Assembly: GCF_041928815.1 (NCBI RefSeq) | Contig: NZ_JBHFEI010000003.1 | Location: forward strand, 248,001-312,000 | Direction: 5' to 3' | DNA: 64,000 bases | From: JBHFEI01 sp041928815 | GTDB taxonomy: Bacteria; Pseudomonadota; Alphaproteobacteria; Rhizobiales; Rhizobiaceae | Shown here: piece after piece, positions 20,073 through 29,361 of the stretch | Position numbering within the stretch: the first letter of the stretch is position 1 | Layout of the letters: the number at the start of each line of letters is the position of its first letter | Translations under genes and position numbers: made by a program | The notes under the pieces: model-generated | What the model was told of the DNA's origin: nothing | Databases searched by the model: none | What the model saw: only the letters and a program-made list of their open reading frames with translations

Positions 20073-22427
20073 TCAGAATTCCTCCCAGTCGCCGCCGCCG
20101 GAGGCCGCCGGCGCGCCGCCGAACGCCGATGTCAGCTTTTCGCCGAGCGCCCGGGCGGGCGAGGGGACCGCGCGCAAGGCGGGCTTGCGCGTCTCGACGG
20201 CGGCGACCGTCGTCCCCATCCTTGCCGGGCGCGCCGCCGCAACGCGCGCGGTCTCGGAGCGGCGGCCGAGATTGAACTGGCCGAGGCGGGCGGAGAGGGC
20301 GGACACCTCCGTCGCCAGCGTGTGGCTCGCCGCGTTCGATTCCTCGACCATCGCGGCGTTCTGCTGCGTCGCCTGGTCCATCTGGTTGACGGCGGCGTTG
20401 ATCTCCTGAAGCCCGGTCGACTGTTCGCGCGCCGACTGGACGATCGCGGTGACATTGGCGTCGATCTCCTGCACCTCGCGCACGATCGACTGCAGTGCCG
20501 CGCCCGTTTCTCCGACGAGGGTGACGCCGCGCTTCACCTGGTCGCTCGAGGAATGGATGAGGCTCTTGATCTCCTTGGCGGCGGTGGCGGAGCGTTGCGC
20601 CAGTTCGCGCACTTCCTGCGCGACGACGGCGAACCCCTTGCCCGCCTCGCCGGCCCGTGCCGCCTCGACGCCGGCATTGAGCGCGAGAAGGTTGGTCTGG
20701 AAGGCGATCTCGTCGATCACGCCGATGATGTTGGAGATCGACTGCGACGACTGCTCGATGGCGCTCATCGCCTGGACGGCGTCGCCGACGATCGTGCCGG
20801 ACTTTTCCGCGCCCGCCTTGGTGCGGGCGACGAGGGCCCCGGCCTCCTCGGCGCGGTGGGCGGAGTCCTTCACCGAGGTGGTGATCTCCTCCAGTGCCGC
20901 CGCGGTCTCCTCGACGGAGGCGGCCTGCTGCTCCGTGCGGCGGGCGAGGTTGTCGGCAGCGCTGCGGATTTCCTCGGCGCCGGTGTGGATCGTGCGCGCA
21001 TTCTCGCTGAAGGAAAGCATCGCCGATTCGAGCTTCTCGACGGACTGGTTGAAGTTCGCGCGGATCTCGTCGAGCGCTGCGATGAACGGCCGGTCGAGGC
21101 GCACCGTCATGTCGCCCTCGGCCAGCCGCGAAAGGCCCGCCGCCAGTTCGCCGACGGCGTCGCGCACGTCCTGTTCCTGCGCGCTGGCGATGCGGGCGCG
21201 CTCTGCCTCCTGCGCGAGCTGGGCGGCGCGGTTGGCATTCGCCTCCTGCTCCAGCTCGACCCGGCGGCGGTTGCTGTCGAGCAGCGTCTTCAGCGAGCGC
21301 GACAGGTCGCCGATCTCGTCCCTGCGGTCGATGTCCTTCAGCGTCACCTCCAGGTCGCCGCCGGCGATGCGGGTGGTTTCGGCGATCACATTGTCGATGC
21401 GGCCGATGAAGCGGCGCGCGATCATCCAGCCGACGAGGCCGAGCAGCAGGGCGGCGACAACGGTGGTGAGAAGCGCGCTCCAGGCGAGCCGGTCGACGCC
21501 TGCGAGCGCCGTCGCTTCCGGCACGAAGACAAGCGCATACCAGCGGATCTCGTCGGTGAGCCGGATCGGATAGGCAATCGCGATCTGCGGCGTTCCGTCC
21601 GGCGCGATGATCCGCGTCTCCGTCCCCGGCCGGGCGATCAGGCCATCCCAGCCGGCGACGCCGGGCCCCGCGTCCTTGAGCGACTTGCCGAGCAGCGCGG
21701 CGTCCGGATGGCTGAGAATATGGCCGGAGCCGGTGACCAGGCTAACGAGCCCGTCGCCCATCGGCCGGATCTTCGAGAGCTGGGCGTTGGTTTCCGCCAG
21801 CGAGATGTCGATGCCGGTGACGGCGACCGGCTTGCCGTCGCGCAGGATCGGGACGGAGATGGTCGTCATCATCACGTCCTTGCCGTCGATCGAATAGGCG
21901 TAGGGCTCCAGAACCACGGTCTTGCCGCTGTTGCGCGCCAGGAGATAATAGTCGCCGGCGCCGGGCTTCTCGTAGTCGACGAGCGGCTCGCGCCGGACGG
22001 TCGCGCCGGAGCGCACCCAGTAGGGAATATAGCGTCCCGTGGCGTCGTGGCCGTCCTTGCCGGCAAAGCTCTTGTCGTCGCGGTCGAAGGCGTCCGGCTC
22101 CCACACGGTCCAGGTGCCGAGCGTCGAGGGATTGTCGAGAAGGGTTTCCTTGAGCAGCGCGTCGGCGGCGTTGCGGTCGGCGCTGGCCGCGCCCGACAGC
22201 GCCAGGAGACCGCTGCGCAGGCCGCGGGCGACGTCGATGCCGCCGGCCATGCCGCGCTCGATCTCGGCGGCATGGATGCCGGCGATCTGGCGCATCTGCG
22301 TCAGCGCATCGTCATGCGTGCTCTTGTAGGCGATGGAAAAGAGAACGCCTGCCGCCGCGATCGTCGTGACCACGCCGGCTGCGGCGATGGAAAAGATGTT
22401 GCGGCTCGTCGCCGACCTGAACAGCAT
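20073..22427 (-). CDS. Methyl-accepting chemotaxis protein with dCache sensor and C-terminal WEEF tail
   Basis: Transmembrane chemoreceptor of 784 residues. TM1 lies near residues 10-32, a periplasmic double-Cache-type sensor follows (VWEPDAFDRDDKSF, then GIDISLAETNAQLSKI, typical of dCache_1), and TM2 lies near 314-340 (SALLTTVVAALLLGLVG). HAMP-like segments precede the methylation and signalling domain, which has the conserved hairpin IDEIAFQTNLLALNAGVEAA. The protein ends GGDWEEF, close to the pentapeptide used to tether CheR/CheB in other receptors. No che genes are nearby, so it is an orphan receptor. The ligand is likely a small organic compound by Cache type, but is unknown. Confidence 0.93.
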   Translation of the reverse strand: MLFRSATSRNIFSIAAAGVVTTIAAAGVLFSIAYKSTHDDALTQMRQIAGIHAAEIERGMAGGIDVARGLRSGLLALSGAASADRNAADALLKETLLDNPSTLGTWTVWEPDAFDRDDKSFAGKDGHDATGRYIPYWVRSGATVRREPLVDYEKPGAGDYYLLARNSGKTVVLEPYAYSIDGKDVMMTTISVPILRDGKPVAVTGIDISLAETNAQLSKIRPMGDGLVSLVTGSGHILSHPDAALLGKSLKDAGPGVAGWDGLIARPGTETRIIAPDGTPQIAIAYPIRLTDEIRWYALVFVPEATALAGVDRLAWSALLTTVVAALLLGLVGWMIARRFIGRIDNVIAETTRIAGGDLEVTLKDIDRRDEIGDLSRSLKTLLDSNRRRVELEQEANANRAAQLAQEAERARIASAQEQDVRDAVGELAAGLSRLAEGDMTVRLDRPFIAALDEIRANFNQSVEKLESAMLSFSENARTIHTGAEEIRSAADNLARRTEQQAASVEETAAALEEITTSVKDSAHRAEEAGALVARTKAGAEKSGTIVGDAVQAMSAIEQSSQSISNIIGVIDEIAFQTNLLALNAGVEAARAGEAGKGFAVVAQEVRELAQRSATAAKEIKSLIHSSSDQVKRGVTLVGETGAALQSIVREVQEIDANVTAIVQSAREQSTGLQEINAAVNQMDQATQQNAAMVEESNAASHTLATEVSALSARLGQFNLGRRSETARVAAARPARMGTTVAAVETRKPALRAVPSPARALGEKLTSAFGGAPAASGGGDWEEF

Positions 22428-22563
22428 GTCTGTCGCCCCTTCCCGTATCAGGACCGAGGGAGCCCGTTTCCCCCGGGAACCCTTCGGCCACGCATATCGG
22501 TCGGAGTTTAAGACAGGTCTATTAAATTACTCTTGAGTGCAACAGGCCGGAAACCGCGCGTTT

Positions 22564-23589
22564 TCAGCCGTTCGGCAGCACCATGACGCGGATCTCGCCC
22601 TTGCGGGGCGGATTGGAGATGACGTCCGGCGCCTCGTCGATCCCGACCGTCCGGCTGATCAGCTTTTCGACCTTGACGGCGCCCGAAGCGATCAGGTCGG
22701 CAGCGCGGCGATGGGTGAACGGATTGACGAAGGAGCCGAGCACGCGAAGCTCGCGGAAGAGGATGTCGAAGGGCTCGATCTCGATCTTGTCGCCGGCGGC
22801 CATGACGCCGAGGATGACGACCGTGCCGCCAGCCTTCGCCAGCTTCGGCGCCTGCTCCATCGTCTCCGGAACGCCGGCGCATTCGATCACCACGTCGGCG
22901 CCGCCCGGCAGCAGGCCGTTCGCCCCGACCAGGCCCTCGATCGCATCGCCGGAGGAGGGGTCGAAGCTGTGCGTCGCCCCGATCTCCTCGGCTAGCGCCC
23001 GCTTTTCCGCCTGCCGCGTCACCAGCACGACCTTCGTCGCGCCGGCGATCCGGCAGAGCTGCACGGTGAGCATGCCGATGACGCCGCCGCCGAGCACGAC
23101 GACGCTGGAGCCTGCCCTGATCTCGGCCATGTCGACGCCGTGCAGGCAGCACGCGAGCGGCTCGCAGAAGGCGCCGTGATGCGGATGCAGGTCGAGCGGG
23201 ATCTCGTAGGCCTGCTTTTCCGGCACGATGACGTAGTCGGCGAAGCCGCCGTCGATCTGGATGCCGATCGCCTTCAGATTACGGCAGAGATTGACGCGGC
23301 CGTTCAGGCATTGCGGGCAGAGGCCGCAGGAGATGTTCGGGTCGCCGGTGATGCGGGCGCCCGGCTTGACCGTCGTCACCTTGTCGCCCACCGCCTCGAC
23401 GATGCCGCAGAATTCGTGGCCGAGGGTCACCGGCGGCTTCGAGGGGAACTCCCCGTGCAGGATGTGGCGGTCGGTGCCGCAGACGCCGCAGGCCTCCACC
23501 CGCACGAGCAGGTCGTTCGGTCCCGGCACGGGTTTTTCCACCTCGCGCACGAACAGGTTGCCGATCGCGTCGAGCCTCACAGCCTTCAT
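22564..23589 (-). CDS. Zinc-dependent alcohol/sugar dehydrogenase (MDR family)
   Basis: Medium-chain dehydrogenase of 341 residues, close to threonine/sorbitol/galactitol dehydrogenases. Catalytic-zinc ligands are seen in ACGVCGTD (C37) and GHEFCG (H58, E59). Structural-zinc cysteines are C88, C91, C94 and C102 in SCGLCPQCLNGRVNLC. The nucleotide-binding loop is VVLGGGVIGML. The start MKAVRLDAIG at 23589 matches the family; the longer in-frame reading from 23709 does not. It stands alone, with no kinase or transporter beside it, so the substrate cannot be narrowed. Confidence 0.9.
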   Translation of the reverse strand: MKAVRLDAIGNLFVREVEKPVPGPNDLLVRVEACGVCGTDRHILHGEFPSKPPVTLGHEFCGIVEAVGDKVTTVKPGARITGDPNISCGLCPQCLNGRVNLCRNLKAIGIQIDGGFADYVIVPEKQAYEIPLDLHPHHGAFCEPLACCLHGVDMAEIRAGSSVVVLGGGVIGMLTVQLCRIAGATKVVLVTRQAEKRALAEEIGATHSFDPSSGDAIEGLVGANGLLPGGADVVIECAGVPETMEQAPKLAKAGGTVVILGVMAAGDKIEIEPFDILFRELRVLGSFVNPFTHRRAADLIASGAVKVEKLISRTVGIDEAPDVISNPPRKGEIRVMVLPNG

Positions 23590-23776
23590 GATGATAGTCC
23601 TCCCGGATTCTTTTTCCTCGCGCGGATAGGAGCGGCAAACCGTTCCGCGGTCAAGCCGATATGGCATTCCCAAGCCGTGCCCGGCATTTTTCAGCATGCC
23701 CTTGTGCAAAACCGCCGCTCGCGCGTTATATCGCCATCACGGGCCTTACGGCGGCAGGAACAGGGGAGTGACCAGC

Positions 23777-24709
23777 ATGGAATGGAAGGGGCGGCGCCAG
23801 TCGGACAATGTCGAGGATCGCCGGGGCATGCCGGGCGGCGGGCTCAGGACCAATCCGTTCGGGCGGGGCGGCGGCTTCCGCATTCCGGGTGGCGGCGGCA
23901 TGCGCCGGGCCGGCGGCGGCCTCAGCTTCGGCACGATCATCGTCCTCGTCGTCCTCTATTTCATCCTGAAGGCGATGGGCATCGACCTTCTGCAGGTGAT
24001 GGACGGCGGCGGTCTGTCGCCGACATCGGGCTACGAGCAGTCGGAAGGTGCCACGACCGGCTCGCCCCAGGAAGAGGAGATGAAGGCCTTCATGGCGACC
24101 GTGCTTGCCGAGACGGAGGACACCTGGAACGGCATCTTCCAGGCCAACGGCCAGACCTACGAGGAACCGAAGCTCGTGCTCTTCCGCGATGGCATCTCGT
24201 CGGCCTGCGGCGCGGCCTCTTCCGCGACCGGCCCCTTCTATTGCCCCGGCGACCGCAAGGTCTATCTCGATCTCGGCTTCTTCGACGAACTGGCGCGCAA
24301 GTTCAACGCCTCCGGCGACTTCGCCCAGGCCTATGTCCTTGCCCACGAGGTCGGCCATCACGTCCAGAACCTGATCGGCGTCCTGCCGAAGTTCAACCAG
24401 ATGCGCCAGTCGATGAGCGAGGCGGAAGCAAACCAGATGTCGGTGCGCGTCGAACTTCAGGCCGACTGCTTCGCCGGGATCTGGGGCAAGTATACCGAGC
24501 AGAAGGGTCTGCTGTCGGCCGGCGACCTGGAAGAGGCGCTGAACGCCGCGAGCCAGATCGGCGACGACACGCTGCAGAAGCGCACGCAGGGCTACGTCGT
24601 GCCGGAAAGCTTCAACCACGGCACCTCGGCGCAGCGCAGCACATGGTTCAAGCGCGGCTTCGACAGCGGCCGGATGTCCGATTGCGACACATTCTCCGGG
24701 CCGGTGTGA
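23777..24709 (+). CDS. ypfJ: YpfJ-family neutral zinc metallopeptidase
   Basis: Membrane-anchored putative zinc peptidase of 310 residues (family PF04228). The N-terminus is Gly/Arg-rich (MEWKGRRQSDNVEDRRGMPG), then one TM helix (FGTIIVLVVLYFILKAMGI, about residues 53-71). The C-terminal catalytic domain has LAHEVGHHVQN with zinc-ligand candidates H190 and H194 and catalytic E191, plus ELQADCFAGIW supplying the third ligand region. The protein ends SDCDTFSG, with cysteines as is usual for the family. GGGGAG precedes the ATG. Physiological substrates of the family are not known. Confidence 0.92.
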   Translation: MEWKGRRQSDNVEDRRGMPGGGLRTNPFGRGGGFRIPGGGGMRRAGGGLSFGTIIVLVVLYFILKAMGIDLLQVMDGGGLSPTSGYEQSEGATTGSPQEEEMKAFMATVLAETEDTWNGIFQANGQTYEEPKLVLFRDGISSACGAASSATGPFYCPGDRKVYLDLGFFDELARKFNASGDFAQAYVLAHEVGHHVQNLIGVLPKFNQMRQSMSEAEANQMSVRVELQADCFAGIWGKYTEQKGLLSAGDLEEALNAASQIGDDTLQKRTQGYVVPESFNHGTSAQRSTWFKRGFDSGRMSDCDTFSGPV

Positions 24710-24931
24710 GGAAAGACAGCCACGGCCGGTCGGTCCGGCAGGCGGCGGGTCGGCCCCGCCGCGCCGTGCCTGGATGAAACGGTGGCGAAAAAGCGGCAGC
24801 CGGCGCTTTTCGGATCTCAAGACATGGCGAATCTGCTGTCCGAGGTGCCACCCTTCATTGAAAGGGCGGTCACCCTCCTGTAAGGCATGCAGCGAAGCGT
24901 GCCACCGGTCTGTCGTCCAGGGGAATACGGA

Positions 24932-26284
24932 ATGAAGAAATATAAAGTGTCTGCCGTTGCCTGCGCGCGATGGGAGGCGGACTATATTTCCGAATGGGTT
25001 GCCTATTACAAGGACCTCGGTGTCGACCACATCTACATCTATTCAAACGATGAGGACGAGTCTTCCCTGCGTTCGGCCCTCCTGCCGTTCATCGGCGGTC
25101 CGGATGGCGGATATGTGACCTATCATCACTTCCCGTATCAGGGGCAGCAGCGGTCGATGTACTGCCATTATCTCGAGAATTACGCGCACGAGACGGAGTG
25201 GTGCGCCTTCATCGACATCGACGAGTTTCTCAACCTGCGCGGCCGGACGATCGTCGACTTCCTCGACAGGTTTCCCTACGCGGACGCCGTGTACTTCAAC
25301 TGGCTCAATTTCGGAAACAACGGCTTCCTCGAGCGGCCGAGGGGCTGCGTGCTCGAAAACTACACGCGCCGCGAGGCGGGCGTTCACCACTATACCAAGA
25401 ATATCTTCAGGCCGTCGCGCATCGATGTCGGGGTCGTCACGTCGGCGGCGCACCGCAACTCGCATTTCTGGCATGGATGGCACATGTTCAGCGAGTTTCG
25501 CATGCGGGTGGTCAATGTCGTCGGCGACAGCATGGACGACTATTACGTGAATTTTCCCGAGAAGGCGATCGGCTACGTCAACGGGCCGCGTGGGCGCGAC
25601 ATCCTCGAGACGGCCGTCATCCACCATTACTCGATGAAGTCGCTGACCGACTACAGGCGCCGCGTCGAGCGCGGCACCTTCGGCGACTTTGCCGGACAGA
25701 AGGTCTGGGGCAGTTTTTCGGACCAGGAGATCCAGAGCCAGGCCGCCCAGTTCAACGCGGTGGAGGATCGTTCGCTCGCGCGCCACTGGCTGTCGAAGAT
25801 CGGCTATGCCATCGCCTGCGTGCCCGAGGCATCCGGCCGGTCCGTCGCGGAACTGGGTACCGCGCGCGCGAGTTCCGTCTCGCCCTGGTCCCATTCGCAG
25901 GTGGCGGACGAGGACGCGAACCGGGCGCTGGCCGGCGCGGTTTCCGGCGACTATTCGTTCCACACCGCGCTCGAGGACGATCCGTGGTGGCGCGTCGATC
26001 TCGGCAGCGCCTACCCGCTGTCCGAAGTGTGGGTGTTCAACCGGATCAATGGTGGCGACCAGGCCCCGTCGCGCCACCTGAAGGTCTCGGTCTCGCTCGA
26101 CGATTCCTCCTATGTCGACGTGTACAAGGCGGATGGCCGGCCCTTCGGCGGCGCCGACGGGCATCCGCTGATCGTCCGCCTGGAGGGCGCAAGGCGGGCC
26201 CGCTACGTGCGGCTGTCGATCGAGGGGCGGGCCTGCCTGCATCTCGACAAGGTCAGAATCTACGCCGCGACCGGAACCGGCTGA
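24932..26284 (+). CDS. Glycosyltransferase-like protein fused to a discoidin (F5/8 type C) domain
   Basis: Protein of 450 residues with two domains. The N-terminal part (about 1-290) resembles GT2/GT92-like 'DUF23' glycosyltransferases: KVSAVACARWEADYISEWVA, then DHIYIYSNDEDES, and a DxD-type site FIDIDEFLNL with D95 and D97. The C-terminal part (about 310-448) looks like a discoidin carbohydrate-binding domain: WWRVDLGSAYPLSEVWVFNR, then RYVRLSIEG. No signal peptide is seen, so the catalytic part is probably cytosolic. The preceding 220 bases hold no gene. Role in polysaccharide or glycan modification is inferred; the sugar is unknown. Confidence 0.8.
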   Translation: MKKYKVSAVACARWEADYISEWVAYYKDLGVDHIYIYSNDEDESSLRSALLPFIGGPDGGYVTYHHFPYQGQQRSMYCHYLENYAHETEWCAFIDIDEFLNLRGRTIVDFLDRFPYADAVYFNWLNFGNNGFLERPRGCVLENYTRREAGVHHYTKNIFRPSRIDVGVVTSAAHRNSHFWHGWHMFSEFRMRVVNVVGDSMDDYYVNFPEKAIGYVNGPRGRDILETAVIHHYSMKSLTDYRRRVERGTFGDFAGQKVWGSFSDQEIQSQAAQFNAVEDRSLARHWLSKIGYAIACVPEASGRSVAELGTARASSVSPWSHSQVADEDANRALAGAVSGDYSFHTALEDDPWWRVDLGSAYPLSEVWVFNRINGGDQAPSRHLKVSVSLDDSSYVDVYKADGRPFGGADGHPLIVRLEGARRARYVRLSIEGRACLHLDKVRIYAATGTG

Positions 26285-26332
26285 CGGTTCGATCCGGCCC
26301 TTCCGACCGCCCCCTCCGGAGACGATGCCGCC

Positions 26333-27601
26333 ATGTCAGGTTCCCCGATGCTCGAACCGAAGATCGCCCGTCGCGGCCTCGTGCTCGTCTTCATGATCCT
26401 GTTTCTCGACGTGATCGGCATCGCCATCATCATGCCGGTGCTGCCGGCCTTCCTGTCGGAACTGACCGGGGACAGCATCGCCGATGCGGCGGTCGACGGC
26501 GGCTGGCTGCTGCTCGTCTATTCCGCCATGCAGTTCCTGTTCGCGCCGCTGATCGGCAACCTGTCCGACCGGTTCGGCCGGCGGCCGGTGCTGCTCGCCT
26601 CGGTCTTCACCTTCGCCGTCGACAACCTGATCTGTGCGCTCGCCGGAAGCTACTGGATGCTCTTCGTCGGGCGCGTGCTCGCCGGCATCAGCGGCGCCAG
26701 CTTCGCCACCGCCTCGGCGACGATCGCCGACGCCAGCGACGACAGCAACCGGGCGAAGAATTTCGGCCTGATCGGCATCGCCTTCGGCACCGGTTTCGCC
26801 ATCGGCCCGGTGATCGGCGGGCTGCTGGGGGAATTCGGCCCGCGCGTTCCCTTCTATGGCGCCGCCGCGCTCGCCTTCCTCAATTTCGCGTTTGCCTGGT
26901 TCATGCTGCCGGAAACGCTTCTGCAGGAAAACCGCCGCCGCTTCGAATGGGGCCGCGCCAATCCGCTCGGCGCGCTGAAGCAGATGCGCAACTATCCGGG
27001 CATCGGCTGGGTCGGGCTGGTCTTCTTCCTCTACTGGCTCTGCCATGCCGTCTATCCGGCGGTCTGGCCCTTCGTCTCGGCCGACCGCTACGGCTGGAGC
27101 GAGGGGCAGATCGGCCTGTCGCTCGGCGTCTTCGGCGTCTGCGGCGCCATCGTCATGGGCGTGATCCTGCCGCGGGTCGTGCCGGTGCTCGGCGAATGGC
27201 GGACCGCGCTCACGGGCCTCGTCTTCACGACGCTGGCGCTTTTCGGCTATGCCTCGGCATGGCAGGGCTGGATGGTCTATGCCGTCATCCTTCTCACCTG
27301 CCTCGAAGGCCTTGCCGATGCGCCGTTGCGCAGCATCGCGGCCGCGAAGGTCCCGCCCTCGGCGCAGGGCGAACTCCAGGGGGCGATGTCGAGCCTTTCC
27401 AGCATCACCACCATCCTCGGCCCGGTGATCTTCACCCAGATCTACAGCGGCTTCAGCGGCGGAAACGCTCCCGTCGCCTTTACCGGGGCGGCCTATCTCG
27501 CCGCCGCCGTCTTCGTCGGGCTCGGCGTCCTCGTCTTTGTCGCCAAGGTGCCGGCCGCGCCGCCGCCGGCGGCCGGAGACCGGGGCGTGGTGGAAAATTG
27601 A
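26333..27601 (+). CDS. MFS efflux transporter, TetA/MdtG-like (DHA1)
   Basis: Twelve-helix major-facilitator protein of 422 residues. The first helix FMILFLDVIGIAIIMPVLPA and the motif A loop GNLSDRFGRRPVLLAS identify a drug:H+ antiporter of the DHA1 group. GRVLAGISGAS, then IGIAFGTGFAIGPVIGG (motif C, the antiporter motif) support export. It begins 48 bases after the glycosyltransferase gene and may be cotranscribed with it. Tetracycline-like specificity is family-based only; many relatives export other compounds. Confidence 0.88.
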   Translation: MSGSPMLEPKIARRGLVLVFMILFLDVIGIAIIMPVLPAFLSELTGDSIADAAVDGGWLLLVYSAMQFLFAPLIGNLSDRFGRRPVLLASVFTFAVDNLICALAGSYWMLFVGRVLAGISGASFATASATIADASDDSNRAKNFGLIGIAFGTGFAIGPVIGGLLGEFGPRVPFYGAAALAFLNFAFAWFMLPETLLQENRRRFEWGRANPLGALKQMRNYPGIGWVGLVFFLYWLCHAVYPAVWPFVSADRYGWSEGQIGLSLGVFGVCGAIVMGVILPRVVPVLGEWRTALTGLVFTTLALFGYASAWQGWMVYAVILLTCLEGLADAPLRSIAAAKVPPSAQGELQGAMSSLSSITTILGPVIFTQIYSGFSGGNAPVAFTGAAYLAAAVFVGLGVLVFVAKVPAAPPPAAGDRGVVEN

Positions 27602-27827
27602 TCAACTTCTGTGATGTTTTGATGAAATAATGAGCATCTCTGCGGACGCCTCTGGCGTTTGCGGCAGGGTTCGACTATCAGGATCCCGTTCTCGCCTGCA
27701 AGCCGGCTTCCCGTCGAAGCGTCCGGCCGCGCGATGCGCCCGGGCGGACGTCTTGGAAGAACTGCGTCATCGACGCGACGGCCGCCGATCGGCGGCCCGT
27801 CCGTCCATCCATTGCCGGACCCATGCC

Positions 27828-29213
27828 ATGCTTCTCTCGATCAACGACGCCAAGCGCGTCCCCGACGACAATTCCTGGTCGCTGCACTATCGCGCCACAT
27901 TCGCGCTCGGCCTGCCCTTCGTCGGCGCCCAGCTCGCCCAGCTCGCCATCAACGCGACCGACGTGCTGATGGTCGGCAAGCTCGGCGCGGTGGAGCTCGC
28001 CGCGATCATCCTCGCGACGCAGATGTTCTTCACCCTGTTCATCTTCGGTTCCGGCTTCGCCAACGCGGTCGTGCCGATGGTGGCGCAGGCGGTCGGCCGC
28101 GGTGATGCCGTCGCCGTGCGCCGCGCGGTGCGCATGGGCATGTGGGTGGTGGTGCTTTACGGGGCGCTCACCGCGCCGATCCTCTGGTATTCCGGTGCGG
28201 TGCTGAGATTCGCGGGCCAGCAGCCCGAGGTCGCCGCGCTGGCGCAGTCCTATCTGCGCGTCGCGCAATGGGCGATCTTTCCGAGCCTCCTCTTCATGGT
28301 GCTGCGCGCCTTCCTGAGCGGGCTGGAGCGGGCGGGCATCATCCTGCACATCACGCTGGCGACGCTCGTCCTCAACGCGGCGCTCTGCTACGTGCTGATC
28401 TACGGGCATTTCGGCGTTCCGGCGCTCGGCATCGTCGGGGCGGCGCTTGCCGCGCTCGCCGTCGCGCTGCTCGGCCTGGCGCTTGCCGTCGGTTACGTCC
28501 AGATCGTGCCGCAGCTCAGGGACTACGAGATCTTCGTGCGGTTCTGGCGCGCGGACTGGCTTGGCTTCCGCGAGGTGATCTGGCTCGGCCTGCCGATCGG
28601 CATCACCATCCTTGCCGAGGTCAGCCTGTTCACCGTCGCTTCGCTGCTGATGGGGTCGATCGGCACGATCGAACTCGCCGCGCACGGGATCGCGCTGCAG
28701 TTCGCCTCGATCGCCTTCATGGTCCCGCTTGGCATCGCTCAGGCCGCGACGGTGCGCATCGGCCTCGCCCATGGCCGCGGCGACGGGCTCGGCGTGCGCC
28801 GCGCGGCGATCGCCGCCCTCGTGCTCGGTGCCGCCTGTGCCGCCCTCGGCGGCACGCTTTTCGCGACGATCCCCTACGGCCTCGCCGCGCTCTATCTCGA
28901 TACGGGAAGGCCGGATGCGGCTGCCGTGCTCGCCTATGCCGGGCCGCTGATCGTGATCGCCGGCGCGTTCCAGCTCGTCGACGGGCTGCAGGCGATCGCC
29001 GCCGGCATGCTGCGCGGTCTGAAGGACGCGACGGTGCCGATGATCATGGCGATGGTCGCCTACTGGCCGATCGGCTTCGGCTTCGCCTTCGTGCTCGCCT
29101 TCCCGCTTGGACTGGGCGGCGTCGGCGTCTGGTTCGGCTTTCTGCTCGGCCTTCTCGCCGCTGCGGTCATGCTGAACCTCCGGTTCTTCCGCCTCGTCTC
29201 CGCCCGCCGCTGA
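27828..29213 (+). CDS. MATE-family multidrug/cation exporter (NorM-like)
   Basis: Twelve-helix Na+ or H+ coupled exporter of 461 residues. The N-terminal half has LGLPFVGAQLAQLAINATDV with MVGKLGAVELAA, the standard MATE signature, and the C-terminal half repeats it in LPIGITILAEVSLFTVASLL. The ATG at 27828 begins a short cytosolic segment before the first helix; a longer frame upstream (from 27630) is Arg-rich and unlikely. It is monocistronic and ends in a strong terminator. Function in drug or metabolite export is by family. Confidence 0.9.
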   Translation: MLLSINDAKRVPDDNSWSLHYRATFALGLPFVGAQLAQLAINATDVLMVGKLGAVELAAIILATQMFFTLFIFGSGFANAVVPMVAQAVGRGDAVAVRRAVRMGMWVVVLYGALTAPILWYSGAVLRFAGQQPEVAALAQSYLRVAQWAIFPSLLFMVLRAFLSGLERAGIILHITLATLVLNAALCYVLIYGHFGVPALGIVGAALAALAVALLGLALAVGYVQIVPQLRDYEIFVRFWRADWLGFREVIWLGLPIGITILAEVSLFTVASLLMGSIGTIELAAHGIALQFASIAFMVPLGIAQAATVRIGLAHGRGDGLGVRRAAIAALVLGAACAALGGTLFATIPYGLAALYLDTGRPDAAAVLAYAGPLIVIAGAFQLVDGLQAIAAGMLRGLKDATVPMIMAMVAYWPIGFGFAFVLAFPLGLGGVGVWFGFLLGLLAAAVMLNLRFFRLVSARR

Positions 29214-29234
29214 GCGGCGGAGCCCGAAACAGGC

Positions 29235-29269
29235 AGACGCCGCAGCCCGAAAAGGGCGCGGCGTCTTTT
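29235..29269 (+). terminator. Rho-independent terminator of the MATE gene
   Basis: A two-part stem: AGACGCCGC (29235-29243) pairs with GCGGCGTCT (29258-29266), and GCCC (29245-29248) pairs with GGGC (29254-29257) around GAAAA, followed by Ts (29266-29269). It starts 21 bases after the MATE stop. Confidence 0.85.
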
Positions 29270-29361
29270 CCCCCGTCGAACGGGGCTTTCTCCTTGTTCT
29301 TGGCGCAGCGTCCGACGCCGAAGCGATCCCGCTTCGGCTGGACATGCTCCAGGTCCTCGCC

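Noticed and set aside
29317..29338. GCCGAAGC-N6-GCTTCGGC hairpin as terminator of carA
   Set aside because: No T run follows in the leftward direction; left unassigned.
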